Of a stretch of DNA of 64,000 bases, positions 43,743-52,517 are shown one piece after another. This DNA comes from Sporomusa ovata DSM 2662 (lineage in GTDB: Bacteria; Bacillota; Negativicutes; Sporomusales; Sporomusaceae). The stretch's first letter is position 1. The number at the start of each line of letters is the position of its first letter. The stretch spans positions 186,001 through 250,000 of the forward strand of contig NZ_ASXP01000003.1 of assembly GCF_000445445.1 (NCBI RefSeq), in the 5' to 3' direction. The position numbers were made by a program, and so were the translations under genes. Under the pieces are notes generated by a model, which worked only from the letters and a program-made list of their open reading frames with translations, had not been told where the DNA came from and made no database searches.

Positions 43743-44132
43743 TTATGACAACACTGACGGCCTGAACCGCTGTTCCAGGTCTTGCTGCCAGCGGGTGTAG
43801 GCTGGGAGCAGCTGATGGGTTAGGGTTGACTGGATGGTTGCAAGGTCGTTTTGCTCGTAAGCGTTAATGGTGGAGGTAATGCTTTGGCGGATGTGGGTGA
43901 TGGACTGGAAAAGCTGCTGGTCGTTGTCCCCGGCAAGCATCGGCAGTATTGAGCAGGCTATGCTGCCGATGGCTTCAGCGGTGTTTTTAAAGAGTTCTGC
44001 CGATTCTTCGAGACGAAGTTCTTCCAGTTGCATCTGCATATGGCGCAAACCTTCCTCAATGGTGGGAAGCAGTTCGAAGATGTGATAGATTACCTCTTGG
44101 TTGGGATCAGAAAATAGGTTCATGCTGTTCAC
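43743..44132 (-). CDS. DUF8042-like helical protein, copy 1 (flagellar locus)
   Basis: A 129-residue all-helical protein. A central block (MQMQLEELRLEESAELFKNTAEAIGSI) leads to a C-terminal block DLATIQSTLTHQLLPAYTRWQQDLE. This resembles the end of the 53744 protein (KLSDALLYEIIPSFQALNKEI), suggesting one family. Such proteins occur beside flagellin glycosylation genes in several Firmicutes. The role is unknown: a flagellar chaperone or a scaffold for the modification enzymes are guesses. No cysteines, signal or membrane segment. Confidence 0.6.
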   Translation of the reverse strand: MNSMNLFSDPNQEVIYHIFELLPTIEEGLRHMQMQLEELRLEESAELFKNTAEAIGSIACSILPMLAGDNDQQLFQSITHIRQSITSTINAYEQNDLATIQSTLTHQLLPAYTRWQQDLEQRFRPSVLS

Positions 44133-44160
44133 TCATCCTTCACGGCATCGATATAACTTT

Positions 44161-45012
44161 TCAAGTAAAAACAGTTGTATCTTTATTATAGGCCTTAAAC
44201 CCTCTTGTAATTTGAGACTGACTTACATTTAGCTGCCGCGCTAATTCGGCACCTGTAATCAGACCACTCTTTAGTGCCTGATAAATAAACCGTCTTCTGG
44301 CCATTACAACCGCTCTAACTTTACTGCCACCTAACATATCTTCTACAGCAACTCCAGCCTCTTTAGCGATTTTCTCAAGCATCATTTCTATCGGAATACT
44401 ATCATCTTCTGCAATTAAGCCAGAATGGAAATTACCGTTCATTACGCCGGTGTCATCCAGCGTAACTGGTGATTCTTCTAGTTCATTCATAAAAGACAGA
44501 TACCTCTTAACAGCTGTAACTTGGTCATCAGAAAAGATGCCCAATATGAACCAGGAATCAACCAATGAACAATCAGCCTGCAGGTAATATGTATGGCTAC
44601 TCCAAGGATAGTCAAGCCCTTCTACAATTTTGGCTTTCATTGGATTATTATGAATATATCTTACTATCGATAATAAATAACCGCTATCCTCGCAATGTTC
44701 TCCATTATATCGCTGCTGAAAAACATGCCCTATATGAGAATATTTATAATTATAGTACTGTGTATAACACTGCTGCACTCCCTGCATGAATTTAGACAAC
44801 GGCTGATTGGCAACCTTAATCAAAAGATGAACATGATTATCCATCAACACATAGGCATATAATTTACATTCAAATTTTTCTTTATAATGACGTAGTAATG
44901 ACAGGTAATACATTTTATCAAACTCATCCTTAAATATAACCTGCCGATTATTACCCCTCGCCGTAACATGATAAACTGCGCCGTTATAGTGTACTCTCTG
45001 CTTCCTTGTCAT
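44161..45012 (-). CDS. REP-associated tyrosine transposase (RAYT), full length
   Basis: A 283-residue transposase of the IS200-like Y1/REP-associated family. YHVTARGNNRQVIFKDEFDKMYYLSLL at about residues 14-40 and the HUH metal motif VLMDNHVHLLI at about 57-67 are intact. The C-terminal extension (about 200-283) holds a helix-turn-helix-like tail (GAELARQLNVSQSQITRGF). RAYTs act on REP sequences as single-copy domesticated genes. A REP-like copy lies directly upstream at 45063-45092. Its start overlaps the readthrough tail of the second RAYT. Confidence 0.9.
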   Translation of the reverse strand: MTRKQRVHYNGAVYHVTARGNNRQVIFKDEFDKMYYLSLLRHYKEKFECKLYAYVLMDNHVHLLIKVANQPLSKFMQGVQQCYTQYYNYKYSHIGHVFQQRYNGEHCEDSGYLLSIVRYIHNNPMKAKIVEGLDYPWSSHTYYLQADCSLVDSWFILGIFSDDQVTAVKRYLSFMNELEESPVTLDDTGVMNGNFHSGLIAEDDSIPIEMMLEKIAKEAGVAVEDMLGGSKVRAVVMARRRFIYQALKSGLITGAELARQLNVSQSQITRGFKAYNKDTTVFT

Positions 45013-45754
45013 ACTTACCTCTCATCAGATACAACACTTTTCTATTCCATAGAATACCATGACAAATCGCAAATCGCAAGGCCTGACCCCCTTTCAGTCC
45101 AGCCTCTTTAGCGCTTTGCTCAAGTAGTTCATCTATGGAGATATTGTAATGATCTGCCGCCACACAATTAAAATTCCCGGTGACTATGCCTGCCCCAGCC
45201 AACATGACCGGAAATTCTTCTAATTCTTTTATAAAGGACAAATACCTCTCAATAGCTGCTGTCTTGTTATTCGAAAAAATTCCTAATATAAGCGAAGAAT
45301 CAACAAATGAACAATCAGCCCTCAAGTAATATTTGTGACTACTCCAAGGATAATCAACCCTGTCAACAATTTTTGCCTTTATTGGATTATTATGAATATA
45401 TCTCACTACAGATAAAAGATAGCTGTCATCAGCACAAATTTCAGCATTATAACGCTGCTGAAAAACATGTCCAACATGCGAATACTTTTGATTATAGTAC
45501 TGTGTATAACACTGCTGAACGCCTTGCATAAATTTAGCCAACGGCTGGTCGGCAACCGCAATTAGAAGATGAACATGGTTATCCATCAATACATAAGCAT
45601 ATAATTCACATTCATACTTATCCTTGTAATGCCTTAGTAGCGACAGATAATACATTTTATCATATTCATCATTGAATATAATCTGCCTATTATTTCCTCT
45701 AGCCGTAACATGATAAATCGCGCCGCTATAGTGCACCCTCTGCTTTCTCGACAT
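44984..45754 (-). CDS. RAYT transposase, 3'-truncated copy
   Basis: A second REP-associated transposase, highly similar to the 44161 gene (MSRKQRVHYSGAIYHVTARG...). The HUH motif VLMDNHVHLLI is intact, but the reading frame after AKEAGL (about residue 222) runs into the REP-like repeat and the leader of the next gene (KGGQALRFAICHG...). It has therefore lost the C-terminal helix-turn-helix domain of its sister. The upstream leaders of the two genes are also alike (ATGGTATT-TATGGAATAG), showing tandem duplication of a repeat-leader-gene unit. Probably not fully functional. Confidence 0.85.
   Translation of the reverse strand: MSRKQRVHYSGAIYHVTARGNNRQIIFNDEYDKMYYLSLLRHYKDKYECELYAYVLMDNHVHLLIAVADQPLAKFMQGVQQCYTQYYNQKYSHVGHVFQQRYNAEICADDSYLLSVVRYIHNNPIKAKIVDRVDYPWSSHKYYLRADCSFVDSSLILGIFSNNKTAAIERYLSFIKELEEFPVMLAGAGIVTGNFNCVAADHYNISIDELLEQSAKEAGLKGGQALRFAICHGILWNRKVLYLMRGKYDKEAESTL
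45063..45092. repeat. REP-like repeat, copy 2 (upstream of RAYT 44161)
   Basis: CAAATCGCAAATCGCAAGGCCTGACCCCC with a short internal CAAATCG duplication. It marks the point where the upstream RAYT loses its own C-terminal coding sequence. Confidence 0.8.
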
Positions 45755-45811
45755 ACATACCTCTTATCACTCAAACATCGCTTACTATTCCATATAATAC
45801 CATAACAAAAC

Positions 45812-45862
45812 GCAAATCGCAAGGCCTGACCCCTCGGACCCAAATCACAAGGCCTGCCCCCT
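45812..45862. repeat. REP-like repeats, copies 3 and 4 (back to back)
   Basis: GCAAATCGCAAGGCCTGACCCC followed after six bases by CAAATCACAAGGCCTGCCCCC, in the same orientation. The second copy overlaps the stop and last codons (GQAL) of the TPR glycosyltransferase gene. Confidence 0.8.
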
Positions 45863-46894
45863 TGCCAATGCAGGTTTATATTCCCCACACAGCTTGTAAT
45901 AATGGCTGGCTTGCGCTTTCACTCCAAGCACCTCGTGGATAACACCCACATTGTAATAAGGTAAATATGTAGTAATACCCTCTACCTTTCCATTAGGCAG
46001 TTTAGTACACTGCAAAAATCTTTCAACAGCCAAACTAAACTTCGCATTATTCATATAGACTAATCCCATTAAAAAACAAAAATCCGGACTAGACCTATAG
46101 TAATCAGTAAACTTTTCCAAACACAAAGCTTCCGTATACTTTCCACTATTGATGAGCGTATAACCATATGTCTCTACCAAATCGGCAACATACTCCAACC
46201 GCACATTCACCTCAAAACTTAATGCCTTAACAAAATTGGTATACGCCAGTTCATAATCTTTAAGCATATAATAGGACTTGCCCAGCTGATAATAATAGTA
46301 AGGATCATCTGGATTTTCCGCCAAGGCTTCCGTAAGCAAACTTATATTTCTTCTCAGCTTATCTGTTCGCTGGAGTGCTTCTTGGGTATAGCCAATGTGT
46401 TCCACAACAATATCAATGGCTCCAGTATGATAATCAGCACCTGTTTTTTCCACAACTTGCTCATGGATTATTCCATCATAAGCGAAAAAATTCCGGTTAA
46501 ACAGCCGGTTTATCCTCTCCAAGATTTTTCGGCTGCCGGAAATATCATCAAGCACATTAACTCTTTGAATCCTGCCAACCGTATGCTGTTGGCCTTTTTT
46601 TTGAATAAACCGTGATACAGCCTGCCGGGAAAACTGCTCTACATACTCGTCCGCATCCAGCACCAGCACCCAGTCATGTTTGGCCTGCGCCAGCGAAAAA
46701 TTACGGGCAGCAGCAAAATCGTTACACCAGGCAAAATCATAGATCTTATTCGTAAAATCAGCGGCAATCTGCTTAGTCTCATCTGTCGAACCGGTATCGA
46801 CAATAACAATCTCATCAACAAAACCAGCCACCCTGGCAAGGCAGCCACAGAGATTGTCCGCTTCATTTTTTACGATCATACATAAAGTCAGCAA
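45845..46894 (-). CDS. Family 2 glycosyltransferase with TPR repeats, 3' end altered
   Basis: A 349-residue protein. The N-terminal GT-A domain has CMIVKNEADNL, VIVDTGSTDETKQIA and the metal-binding LDADEY at about residue 83. After about residue 190 come TPR-like helices (PDDPYYYYQLGKSYYMLKDYELAYTNFVKAL). Such SunS-like enzymes glycosylate proteins. The TTG at 46892-46894 behind GGGAGG is the start. The last four codons come from a REP-like repeat, so the natural C-terminus has been lost or slightly trimmed. It lies in the flagellin modification locus. Confidence 0.85.
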   Translation of the reverse strand: MLTLCMIVKNEADNLCGCLARVAGFVDEIVIVDTGSTDETKQIAADFTNKIYDFAWCNDFAAARNFSLAQAKHDWVLVLDADEYVEQFSRQAVSRFIQKKGQQHTVGRIQRVNVLDDISGSRKILERINRLFNRNFFAYDGIIHEQVVEKTGADYHTGAIDIVVEHIGYTQEALQRTDKLRRNISLLTEALAENPDDPYYYYQLGKSYYMLKDYELAYTNFVKALSFEVNVRLEYVADLVETYGYTLINSGKYTEALCLEKFTDYYRSSPDFCFLMGLVYMNNAKFSLAVERFLQCTKLPNGKVEGITTYLPYYNVGVIHEVLGVKAQASHYYKLCGEYKPALARGQAL

Positions 46895-46929
46895 AATAGA
46901 GCCTCCCTTGTGTCTCCGGTTCACTATTG

Positions 46930-48171
46930 CTAGTTCTTAATGAGAATGGCCATATACGGCATTGTATTATAGCCATTCTCCCTAAACAAATCTAATATCA
47001 ACTTTAGGAACGGATAATTATGCTCAATCTCGCGGGAAAAAGACTGAATGAGTTTCACCACATGTTCAATGCCAAAATTCTCTTTATGGAAGCCGGCCAT
47101 ACCGATCAGAAAGAGCTTGATCAGCGCATAATGCACAACCAGCATAGTATAATTATCGAAAACATGTTTCGACTGTCCTAATGGAAACAGGCTTTTGAAT
47201 ACATAATTAACTAAATAATTCTCCAAAACATATTCCCGCTCATCCATAAATGGCTGATAATATTGTACATAAGCCGCCGCATAGCGCTGCCCTATATTCT
47301 CTTTCGAGTCCTCCGCAATATATTCAATGCCTGCCAGAAATTCCCCAAAGCACTCATAAAAACGCTTGGAAGCAATTCCCTGAAACAAGCGGGTATCAGC
47401 CAACTCTTTCATTAATTTCATCTGGATAGTTACCGCATTGGGTATATTTTTCATTTCGCACCGAAACGAATCATTATTTAGATAATCCAAATACGTATCG
47501 ATCAAACCAGGTATTTCATGTGCCTTCGCATCTCCCAGCAACTGATCCAGGCTGCGGCAAAACAATCCCAGAATCGTTAATCGCTGCCACACTCGATAAC
47601 TGCGATTTTGCAACAACGATATGCAAAATATACGTAGCTGCCAAAAATATCTTACCACCGGAATGGTGTTAGGGGCATCAGTAGTAAATTCGCGGCCAAT
47701 CATATTGCAGGCAGCAGTGTTTTCCTCTGTTTCGTCAAACTCCATCAATTCCGGATTGAGCAAAGCCAATCTGAGCGCTTCCGGACAAGACATGGTTAAT
47801 GATTTTTCAACAATGCCATTTACTTTGTTCGTAAGTCGCGGATACGTGGAACAAACATGCGACAAGTATCCTTCCCCCAGCTTGTACTGAATGATACACA
47901 ATTTATCGGTAGCCAAAAACGGGCATGAGCCGTCTTCATTTAATTTGATCTTGGCATAATTTTCATTGGATGGCTCTGTCCGCTGACGCGTAACTTTAGC
48001 CTCCATTTGATGGCGCAGTTCTTTATCCGTACAGGCCCGATAGCGTTTAAAGGTGTCTTTGTCTATTGCCACCTGCCAACCAATACAACATGTATCTTCA
48101 CAATTCGTACCAATGCATCTGAATTGCCTGACATATTGAGGAACAAGCAGCTTGCGCATTTTTCCTGACAT
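46930..48171 (-). CDS. fliB: FliB, flagellin lysine-N-methylase
   Basis: A 413-residue FliB. The N-terminal cysteine cluster is diagnostic: CIGTNCEDTCCIGW (about residues 18-31), CPFL and LCIIQYKLG (about 86-101), HVCSTYPR (about 107-114), then MSCPEALRLAL. FliB methylates lysine side chains of flagellin in Salmonella and many Firmicutes. Its place between the glycan genes and the motility gene yjfB fits this. ATG with GGGAG upstream; 35 bases separate it from the next gene. Confidence 0.92.
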   Translation of the reverse strand: MSGKMRKLLVPQYVRQFRCIGTNCEDTCCIGWQVAIDKDTFKRYRACTDKELRHQMEAKVTRQRTEPSNENYAKIKLNEDGSCPFLATDKLCIIQYKLGEGYLSHVCSTYPRLTNKVNGIVEKSLTMSCPEALRLALLNPELMEFDETEENTAACNMIGREFTTDAPNTIPVVRYFWQLRIFCISLLQNRSYRVWQRLTILGLFCRSLDQLLGDAKAHEIPGLIDTYLDYLNNDSFRCEMKNIPNAVTIQMKLMKELADTRLFQGIASKRFYECFGEFLAGIEYIAEDSKENIGQRYAAAYVQYYQPFMDEREYVLENYLVNYVFKSLFPLGQSKHVFDNYTMLVVHYALIKLFLIGMAGFHKENFGIEHVVKLIQSFSREIEHNYPFLKLILDLFRENGYNTMPYMAILIKN

Positions 48172-48217
48172 AAAGAATACACTCCCTCTCCCTGACAAAC
48201 AAACTCATACCGTATTT

Positions 48218-49165
48218 TCAGATTAATGCTGAATTCACTCTTATCCATTGTTCTGTTTCGTTAATACCCTGTGCCAAACTGTGGTGCGGCTGCCAATCCA
48301 GCAAACACTTAGCTTTCCCGTAATTGCAGAGCAGCTTCATAATCTCACTCTGAGGATGAATATGCGGCAGATGTTTAATTTTAGTTTCATCCTTGGCGAT
48401 GAGTAATGCTAATTCGTTGATCGTGACATCTCTGCCTAGTCCGGCGTTGACTATCTCACCATTAACCGCCTCATTATAGCCACATTGCACCACGAAAGAC
48501 GCGCAATCCTCCACATACAAGAAATCCCTGGTCTGTTCGCCACTTCCATAGATGCCCAAATCCAACCCAGCCAAACTATTTTTAATAAAGATGGCAATTA
48601 CGCCGCCTTCCCCGCCGGTTTTCTGAAACGGACCGTAAGTATTAAAAGGACGAACAACAACGGCAGGCATACCATAGGCATACCAGTATGACAAAACCAT
48701 ATTTTCACCGGCAATTTTACTGCCGGCATAAGGAGAAGCAGGCTTAACCGGATGCAATTCAGTAATTCCTGTTGCGTCATTAGCGCGGTCATATACCATA
48801 CAAGTACTCATAAAAACAATCTTGGTATTATGTTTTTTACATTGCTCCAAAACATTAAAAGTACCAGTCACGTCATTTTCAAAAGTAGTGCGCGGATCAT
48901 CGATACTATCCTGCACATTAATACTTGCAGCTAAATGATAGCAAATGTCAAAGCGATTAAGAAATAGCTTATCTAAAAGCTCTATATTTTTAATGTCACC
49001 CTTAACAAACTCTTTTAACCGCGGATGTTCCATAAACTCCGCAATATTTTCCGTCCGGCCGTTTGACAAATCATCCAGCGCCCAAACCTCGTGTCCATCC
49101 TCTAATAATCTTTTTACAACCCAACGTCCGATAAATCCAGCTCCGCCGGTAACTACTATCTTCAT
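48218..49165 (-). CDS. NAD-dependent nucleotide-sugar epimerase/dehydratase
   Basis: A 315-residue extended short-chain dehydrogenase. NAD-binding VTGGAGFIGRWVVKRLL is at residues 4-20, the catalytic Ser/Thr is in FMSTCMVYDR, and YxxxK is in YAGSKIAGENMVL at about 147. The C-terminal part matches GalE/GDP-mannose-type epimerases. The substrate is probably a UDP- or other NDP-hexose for flagellin sugar synthesis. It starts one base from the pseC stop, so it is co-translated with the pathway. Confidence 0.88.
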   Translation of the reverse strand: MKIVVTGGAGFIGRWVVKRLLEDGHEVWALDDLSNGRTENIAEFMEHPRLKEFVKGDIKNIELLDKLFLNRFDICYHLAASINVQDSIDDPRTTFENDVTGTFNVLEQCKKHNTKIVFMSTCMVYDRANDATGITELHPVKPASPYAGSKIAGENMVLSYWYAYGMPAVVVRPFNTYGPFQKTGGEGGVIAIFIKNSLAGLDLGIYGSGEQTRDFLYVEDCASFVVQCGYNEAVNGEIVNAGLGRDVTINELALLIAKDETKIKHLPHIHPQSEIMKLLCNYGKAKCLLDWQPHHSLAQGINETEQWIRVNSALI

Positions 49166-49166
49166 G

Positions 49167-50324
49167 CTACTTTTCATTCCTCTCCAGAATGGTTTTTACA
49201 CTAGAAATTACATCTTGTACATCTTGATTTGTCATCTTAGGGAAAATAGGCAAACTTATAATCCTGCTATATAGGTCTTCGCTATAATCACATTTTACTT
49301 CTTGGTAACCATTCTGCTGATAATAAGGATGTTTGTATACCGGAAGATAATGCACATTTACACCAATATTTTCGCGGCGCAACGCATTAAATATCTCTTT
49401 CCGGTCACTTTTGAGCTGCTCTAAATTCAGGCGGATAATATATAAATGCCAACTCGAGTTACAGCCGTCTTGCTGAAAAGGCACTGTCAGACCCGCTGTA
49501 TCCTTAAATGCCGCTGTGTACATTTCAGCAATTTCACGGCGTCTTTGCAGAAACTTGTTCGCTTTTTTAAGCTGGCTAAGCCCCAGGGCTGCCTGGATAT
49601 CGGTCATGCGGTAATTATAACCCAATTCAAGCTGCTCATAATACCATGGTCCTTGATGGTCTAGCATCATAGCCTCATCTCGGGTAATGCCGTGACTTCT
49701 GAATAGCAGCAGTTTCTTATACAAAACTTCCTCATTGGTAGTGATCATCCCACCTTCACCGGTGGTAATATGTTTTACAGGGTGAAAGCTAAATGTCGTC
49801 ATATCGGAAATGCCGCCAATTAGCTTTCCCCGATAATCGGCGCCAACCGCATGAGCAGCATCTTCGATCACTGTGAGATTATATTCTTTTGCAATTTCGC
49901 TAATTTCATCCATAGCGCACGGCTGTCCGGTAAAATGTACCGGTATTATGGCTTTCGTTTTGGTTGTAAGCTTTTTGCGAATTTCCTTGGGATCAATATT
50001 ATAGGTAGCCGCATCAATATCAGCAAAAACCAGAGTTCCGCCACAGTAGAGAACAGCATTCGCCGAGGCGGCAAAAGTTATCGGAGTGGTAATAACCTCC
50101 TCACCAGCCTGGATTCCGGCTGCAAAACATGCCGCATGCAGTGCCGCTGTGCCGTTGGCTATAGTTACAGCATACTTCGCACCAACATATTGGGCAAAAG
50201 CCTTCTCAAATTCTTCTATTTTCGGTCCAGTTGTTAAATAATCTGACTTTAGCACTTCAACTACAGCAGCAATATCGTCCTCATCAAGCCACTGCTTACC
50301 ATAAGGTAAAACGGTATCTCTCAC
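49167..50324 (-). CDS. pseC: PseC, UDP-4-keto-6-deoxy-AltNAc aminotransferase
   Basis: A 385-residue PLP aminotransferase of the DegT family. VLPYGKQWLDEDDIAAVVEVLKSDYLTTGP is the PseC opening. The PLP region is TIANGTAALHAACFAAGI, VIEDAAHAVGADY and the lysine in FSFHPVKHITTGEGG at about residue 180. PseC aminates the 4-keto intermediate made by PseB, step 2 of pseudaminic acid synthesis. The GTG at 50322-50324 behind GAGAGG is taken. It sits with pseG, pseI, pseH and pseB. Confidence 0.92.
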   Translation of the reverse strand: MRDTVLPYGKQWLDEDDIAAVVEVLKSDYLTTGPKIEEFEKAFAQYVGAKYAVTIANGTAALHAACFAAGIQAGEEVITTPITFAASANAVLYCGGTLVFADIDAATYNIDPKEIRKKLTTKTKAIIPVHFTGQPCAMDEISEIAKEYNLTVIEDAAHAVGADYRGKLIGGISDMTTFSFHPVKHITTGEGGMITTNEEVLYKKLLLFRSHGITRDEAMMLDHQGPWYYEQLELGYNYRMTDIQAALGLSQLKKANKFLQRRREIAEMYTAAFKDTAGLTVPFQQDGCNSSWHLYIIRLNLEQLKSDRKEIFNALRRENIGVNVHYLPVYKHPYYQQNGYQEVKCDYSEDLYSRIISLPIFPKMTNQDVQDVISSVKTILERNEK

Positions 50325-50344
50325 AACTGTCCATCCTCTCATTT

Positions 50345-51445
50345 TTAATTAGCCTGTACACTATTAATAATACTTTTGACTATTCGTTCGGTGCCTCTGC
50401 CATCAACTAGCCTTTGTCCTTTAAAACTCATTTCTTGACGTTTTTCAAAATTATTCATCAAATTTAGCAAAGCATTAACAACTTGGTTATCGTCCAGCTG
50501 ATTATACCAACCCATACTCTGTACATACCCTAATTCATCCATCTTTTGCACAATAAATTCCTGATTATCAGCCAGTACAAATGCCAATACCGGGGTTCCA
50601 CAAGCAGCAAATTCATATAAAGTACTGCCGCCTGCCGATAGGGCCAGATCTGACCGCAACATAATGTCAGATATATTTGAATAAGTAATAGCCGGTGAAC
50701 TAGCAGACATCACCGAATTAGCATATAGAACAACATTATCATGATTTCGGCTCATATTGATTAAATGTTCTACATTAGTAAAGCCGCTGCCTACCAATAC
50801 ATTCATTCGCAAAGTTTTCAATTGTTGATTATGCAACAAAATGGCAAGTAACTTATTTGTGAGATTATAAGGATCAGCTCCACCTGTTGTTATCATAATT
50901 TCAGCAACTTGCTTTCTTACATTCCTTGCAGGTAGATTCTGAAACTCATCGCGTATCATGTTATAGGTAGACCCTAACAATAGCAGCTGTTGCCCGTCAT
51001 ATTGCCGGTACTCCAGATATTTCCCGGTAATATTCCCATTAACAATAATATCGACCGCATAAGAAAATTTATTAATATCATCTATGTAAGCTAACTTTTT
51101 GACATGTGGTTTAAGTAACTGAAAATACTCGTTCGTCACATTATAGGTGTCAACAACCAAAACATCAATCTGTTGGCTATGCAACCAAGAAACAACTGCT
51201 GCCGCTTCTGCTGTAAGTTCAGCCGGACTACCGTAAAAAAACCCTTCTGTATTTTGAGCTACAGAAGGTAAACGGACAACGTCAAATTTCTCATTCTGGA
51301 TTACCTCTATACCCGCATCCGCTTTACTAAAAAAATAAACCTTGTGTCCATCCCGTCGAAAGGCGTTAGCTAATGACAAACAGCGCATAATATGCCCCAT
51401 ACCCACATTTTTCCCGCCATCAGCTCGAAACGCAACCCTAAGCAT
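50345..51445 (-). CDS. pseG: PseG, UDP-sugar hydrolase of pseudaminic acid synthesis
   Basis: A 366-residue GT-B-fold enzyme. RADGGKNVGMGHIMRCLSLA at about residues 6-25 carries the catalytic His of PseG, and the C-terminal half has DIMLRSDLALSAGGSTLYEFAACGTPVLAF. PseG removes UDP from UDP-2,4-diacetamido-2,4,6-trideoxy-L-altrose, step 4. It is longer than E. coli-type PseG but aligns throughout. Nineteen bases from pseI, in one operon. Confidence 0.9.
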   Translation of the reverse strand: MLRVAFRADGGKNVGMGHIMRCLSLANAFRRDGHKVYFFSKADAGIEVIQNEKFDVVRLPSVAQNTEGFFYGSPAELTAEAAAVVSWLHSQQIDVLVVDTYNVTNEYFQLLKPHVKKLAYIDDINKFSYAVDIIVNGNITGKYLEYRQYDGQQLLLLGSTYNMIRDEFQNLPARNVRKQVAEIMITTGGADPYNLTNKLLAILLHNQQLKTLRMNVLVGSGFTNVEHLINMSRNHDNVVLYANSVMSASSPAITYSNISDIMLRSDLALSAGGSTLYEFAACGTPVLAFVLADNQEFIVQKMDELGYVQSMGWYNQLDDNQVVNALLNLMNNFEKRQEMSFKGQRLVDGRGTERIVKSIINSVQAN

Positions 51446-51464
51446 CCGCAATCAACCTTCCTAA

Positions 51465-52514
51465 TCACCTAATCATACTCCACTCTAAAGGTGTACCTCG
51501 TTCTATGTCCCTCGTGGCAACTTTGCCTAAAACATTATTATATTCTTTAGGTGATAGACCATGTGCAGGCCGAATTATACGAATATTATCTTCTGTGAAA
51601 ATGTCACCTTTTTTTATGTCTTTTATTACAAAAACAGAGCGTCGAAATATCCTACTCGCTTGCTCCCTTTCAGATAATTGATAACTAACTTTTCCTATAG
51701 CTCGTTCCGCAATCCTTATATCTTTAACCATTTGTTTAAATTCCTGCGGCTCCATTGAAAATAAGGCATCAGGATTTTCGATTTTTCTGCTTATACAAAA
51801 ATGTTTTTCAATCACATTAGCACCTAATACAACCGCTGTAACTGCTCCAATTGAGCCCATAGAATGATCGGATAATCCTACAGGAACACCATATATATCT
51901 TTTAAGTTCTGAATCGTCCTGAGATTCATATCATCAGGAATAGCTGGGTAAGAGCTAGAGCATTTCAAAATACACAATTTGTCATTTCCTTGAGAGCGTA
52001 TAGCAGACACAGCTTCTTCAATTTCTCCCAAAGTTCCCATACCTGTCGACATTATGATTGGCTTATTTTTTGATGCGATATATTTTATTAATGCCAAATC
52101 AGTTAACTCAAAGGATGCAATTTTATAAGCAGCTACCTTCAGGCTTTCTAAGAAATCTACAGAAGTTTTATCAAATGGTGTAGATAAAAAATCGAGTCCT
52201 ACTTTCTCAGCCTCTTGTTTTAACCGTTCTTGCCATTCCCAAGGCGTATACGCCTTTTGATATAGCTTGTAGAGGTTTTCGCCCTCCCAAGTACCTTTAC
52301 TAATCTGGAAATACTCTTTATCACAATCAATTGTCATCGTATCAGCCGTATATGTTTGAAGCTTGATGCAATCGGCGCCGCTTTCTTTTGCAGCATGAAT
52401 GATCTCAATAGCTCTGTCAATACTCCCGGCATGATTAGCCGACATTTCTGCTATAATATAACAGGGGGTGCCATTGCCAATTTTCCGTTCTCCTATCATA
52501 AAAGGTTCATTCAT
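51465..52514 (-). CDS. pseI: PseI, pseudaminic acid synthase
   Basis: A 349-residue NeuB-family synthase. The TIM barrel has CYIIAEMSANHAGSIDRAIEII at residues 18-39 and DCIKLQTYTADTMT. A C-terminal antifreeze-like SAF domain (about 285-345) includes EDNIRIIRPAHGLSPKEYNNVLG. It condenses phosphoenolpyruvate with the hexose released by PseG to give pseudaminic acid. The AEMSANH motif fits PseI better than NeuB. Four bases from pseH. Confidence 0.93.
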   Translation of the reverse strand: MNEPFMIGERKIGNGTPCYIIAEMSANHAGSIDRAIEIIHAAKESGADCIKLQTYTADTMTIDCDKEYFQISKGTWEGENLYKLYQKAYTPWEWQERLKQEAEKVGLDFLSTPFDKTSVDFLESLKVAAYKIASFELTDLALIKYIASKNKPIIMSTGMGTLGEIEEAVSAIRSQGNDKLCILKCSSSYPAIPDDMNLRTIQNLKDIYGVPVGLSDHSMGSIGAVTAVVLGANVIEKHFCISRKIENPDALFSMEPQEFKQMVKDIRIAERAIGKVSYQLSEREQASRIFRRSVFVIKDIKKGDIFTEDNIRIIRPAHGLSPKEYNNVLGKVATRDIERGTPLEWSMIR

Positions 52515-52517
52515 TTA

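Noticed and set aside
45634..45888. Frame running through the RAYT leader and REP-like repeats
   Set aside because: It spans repeats and the out-of-frame start of the transposase, with no family match.
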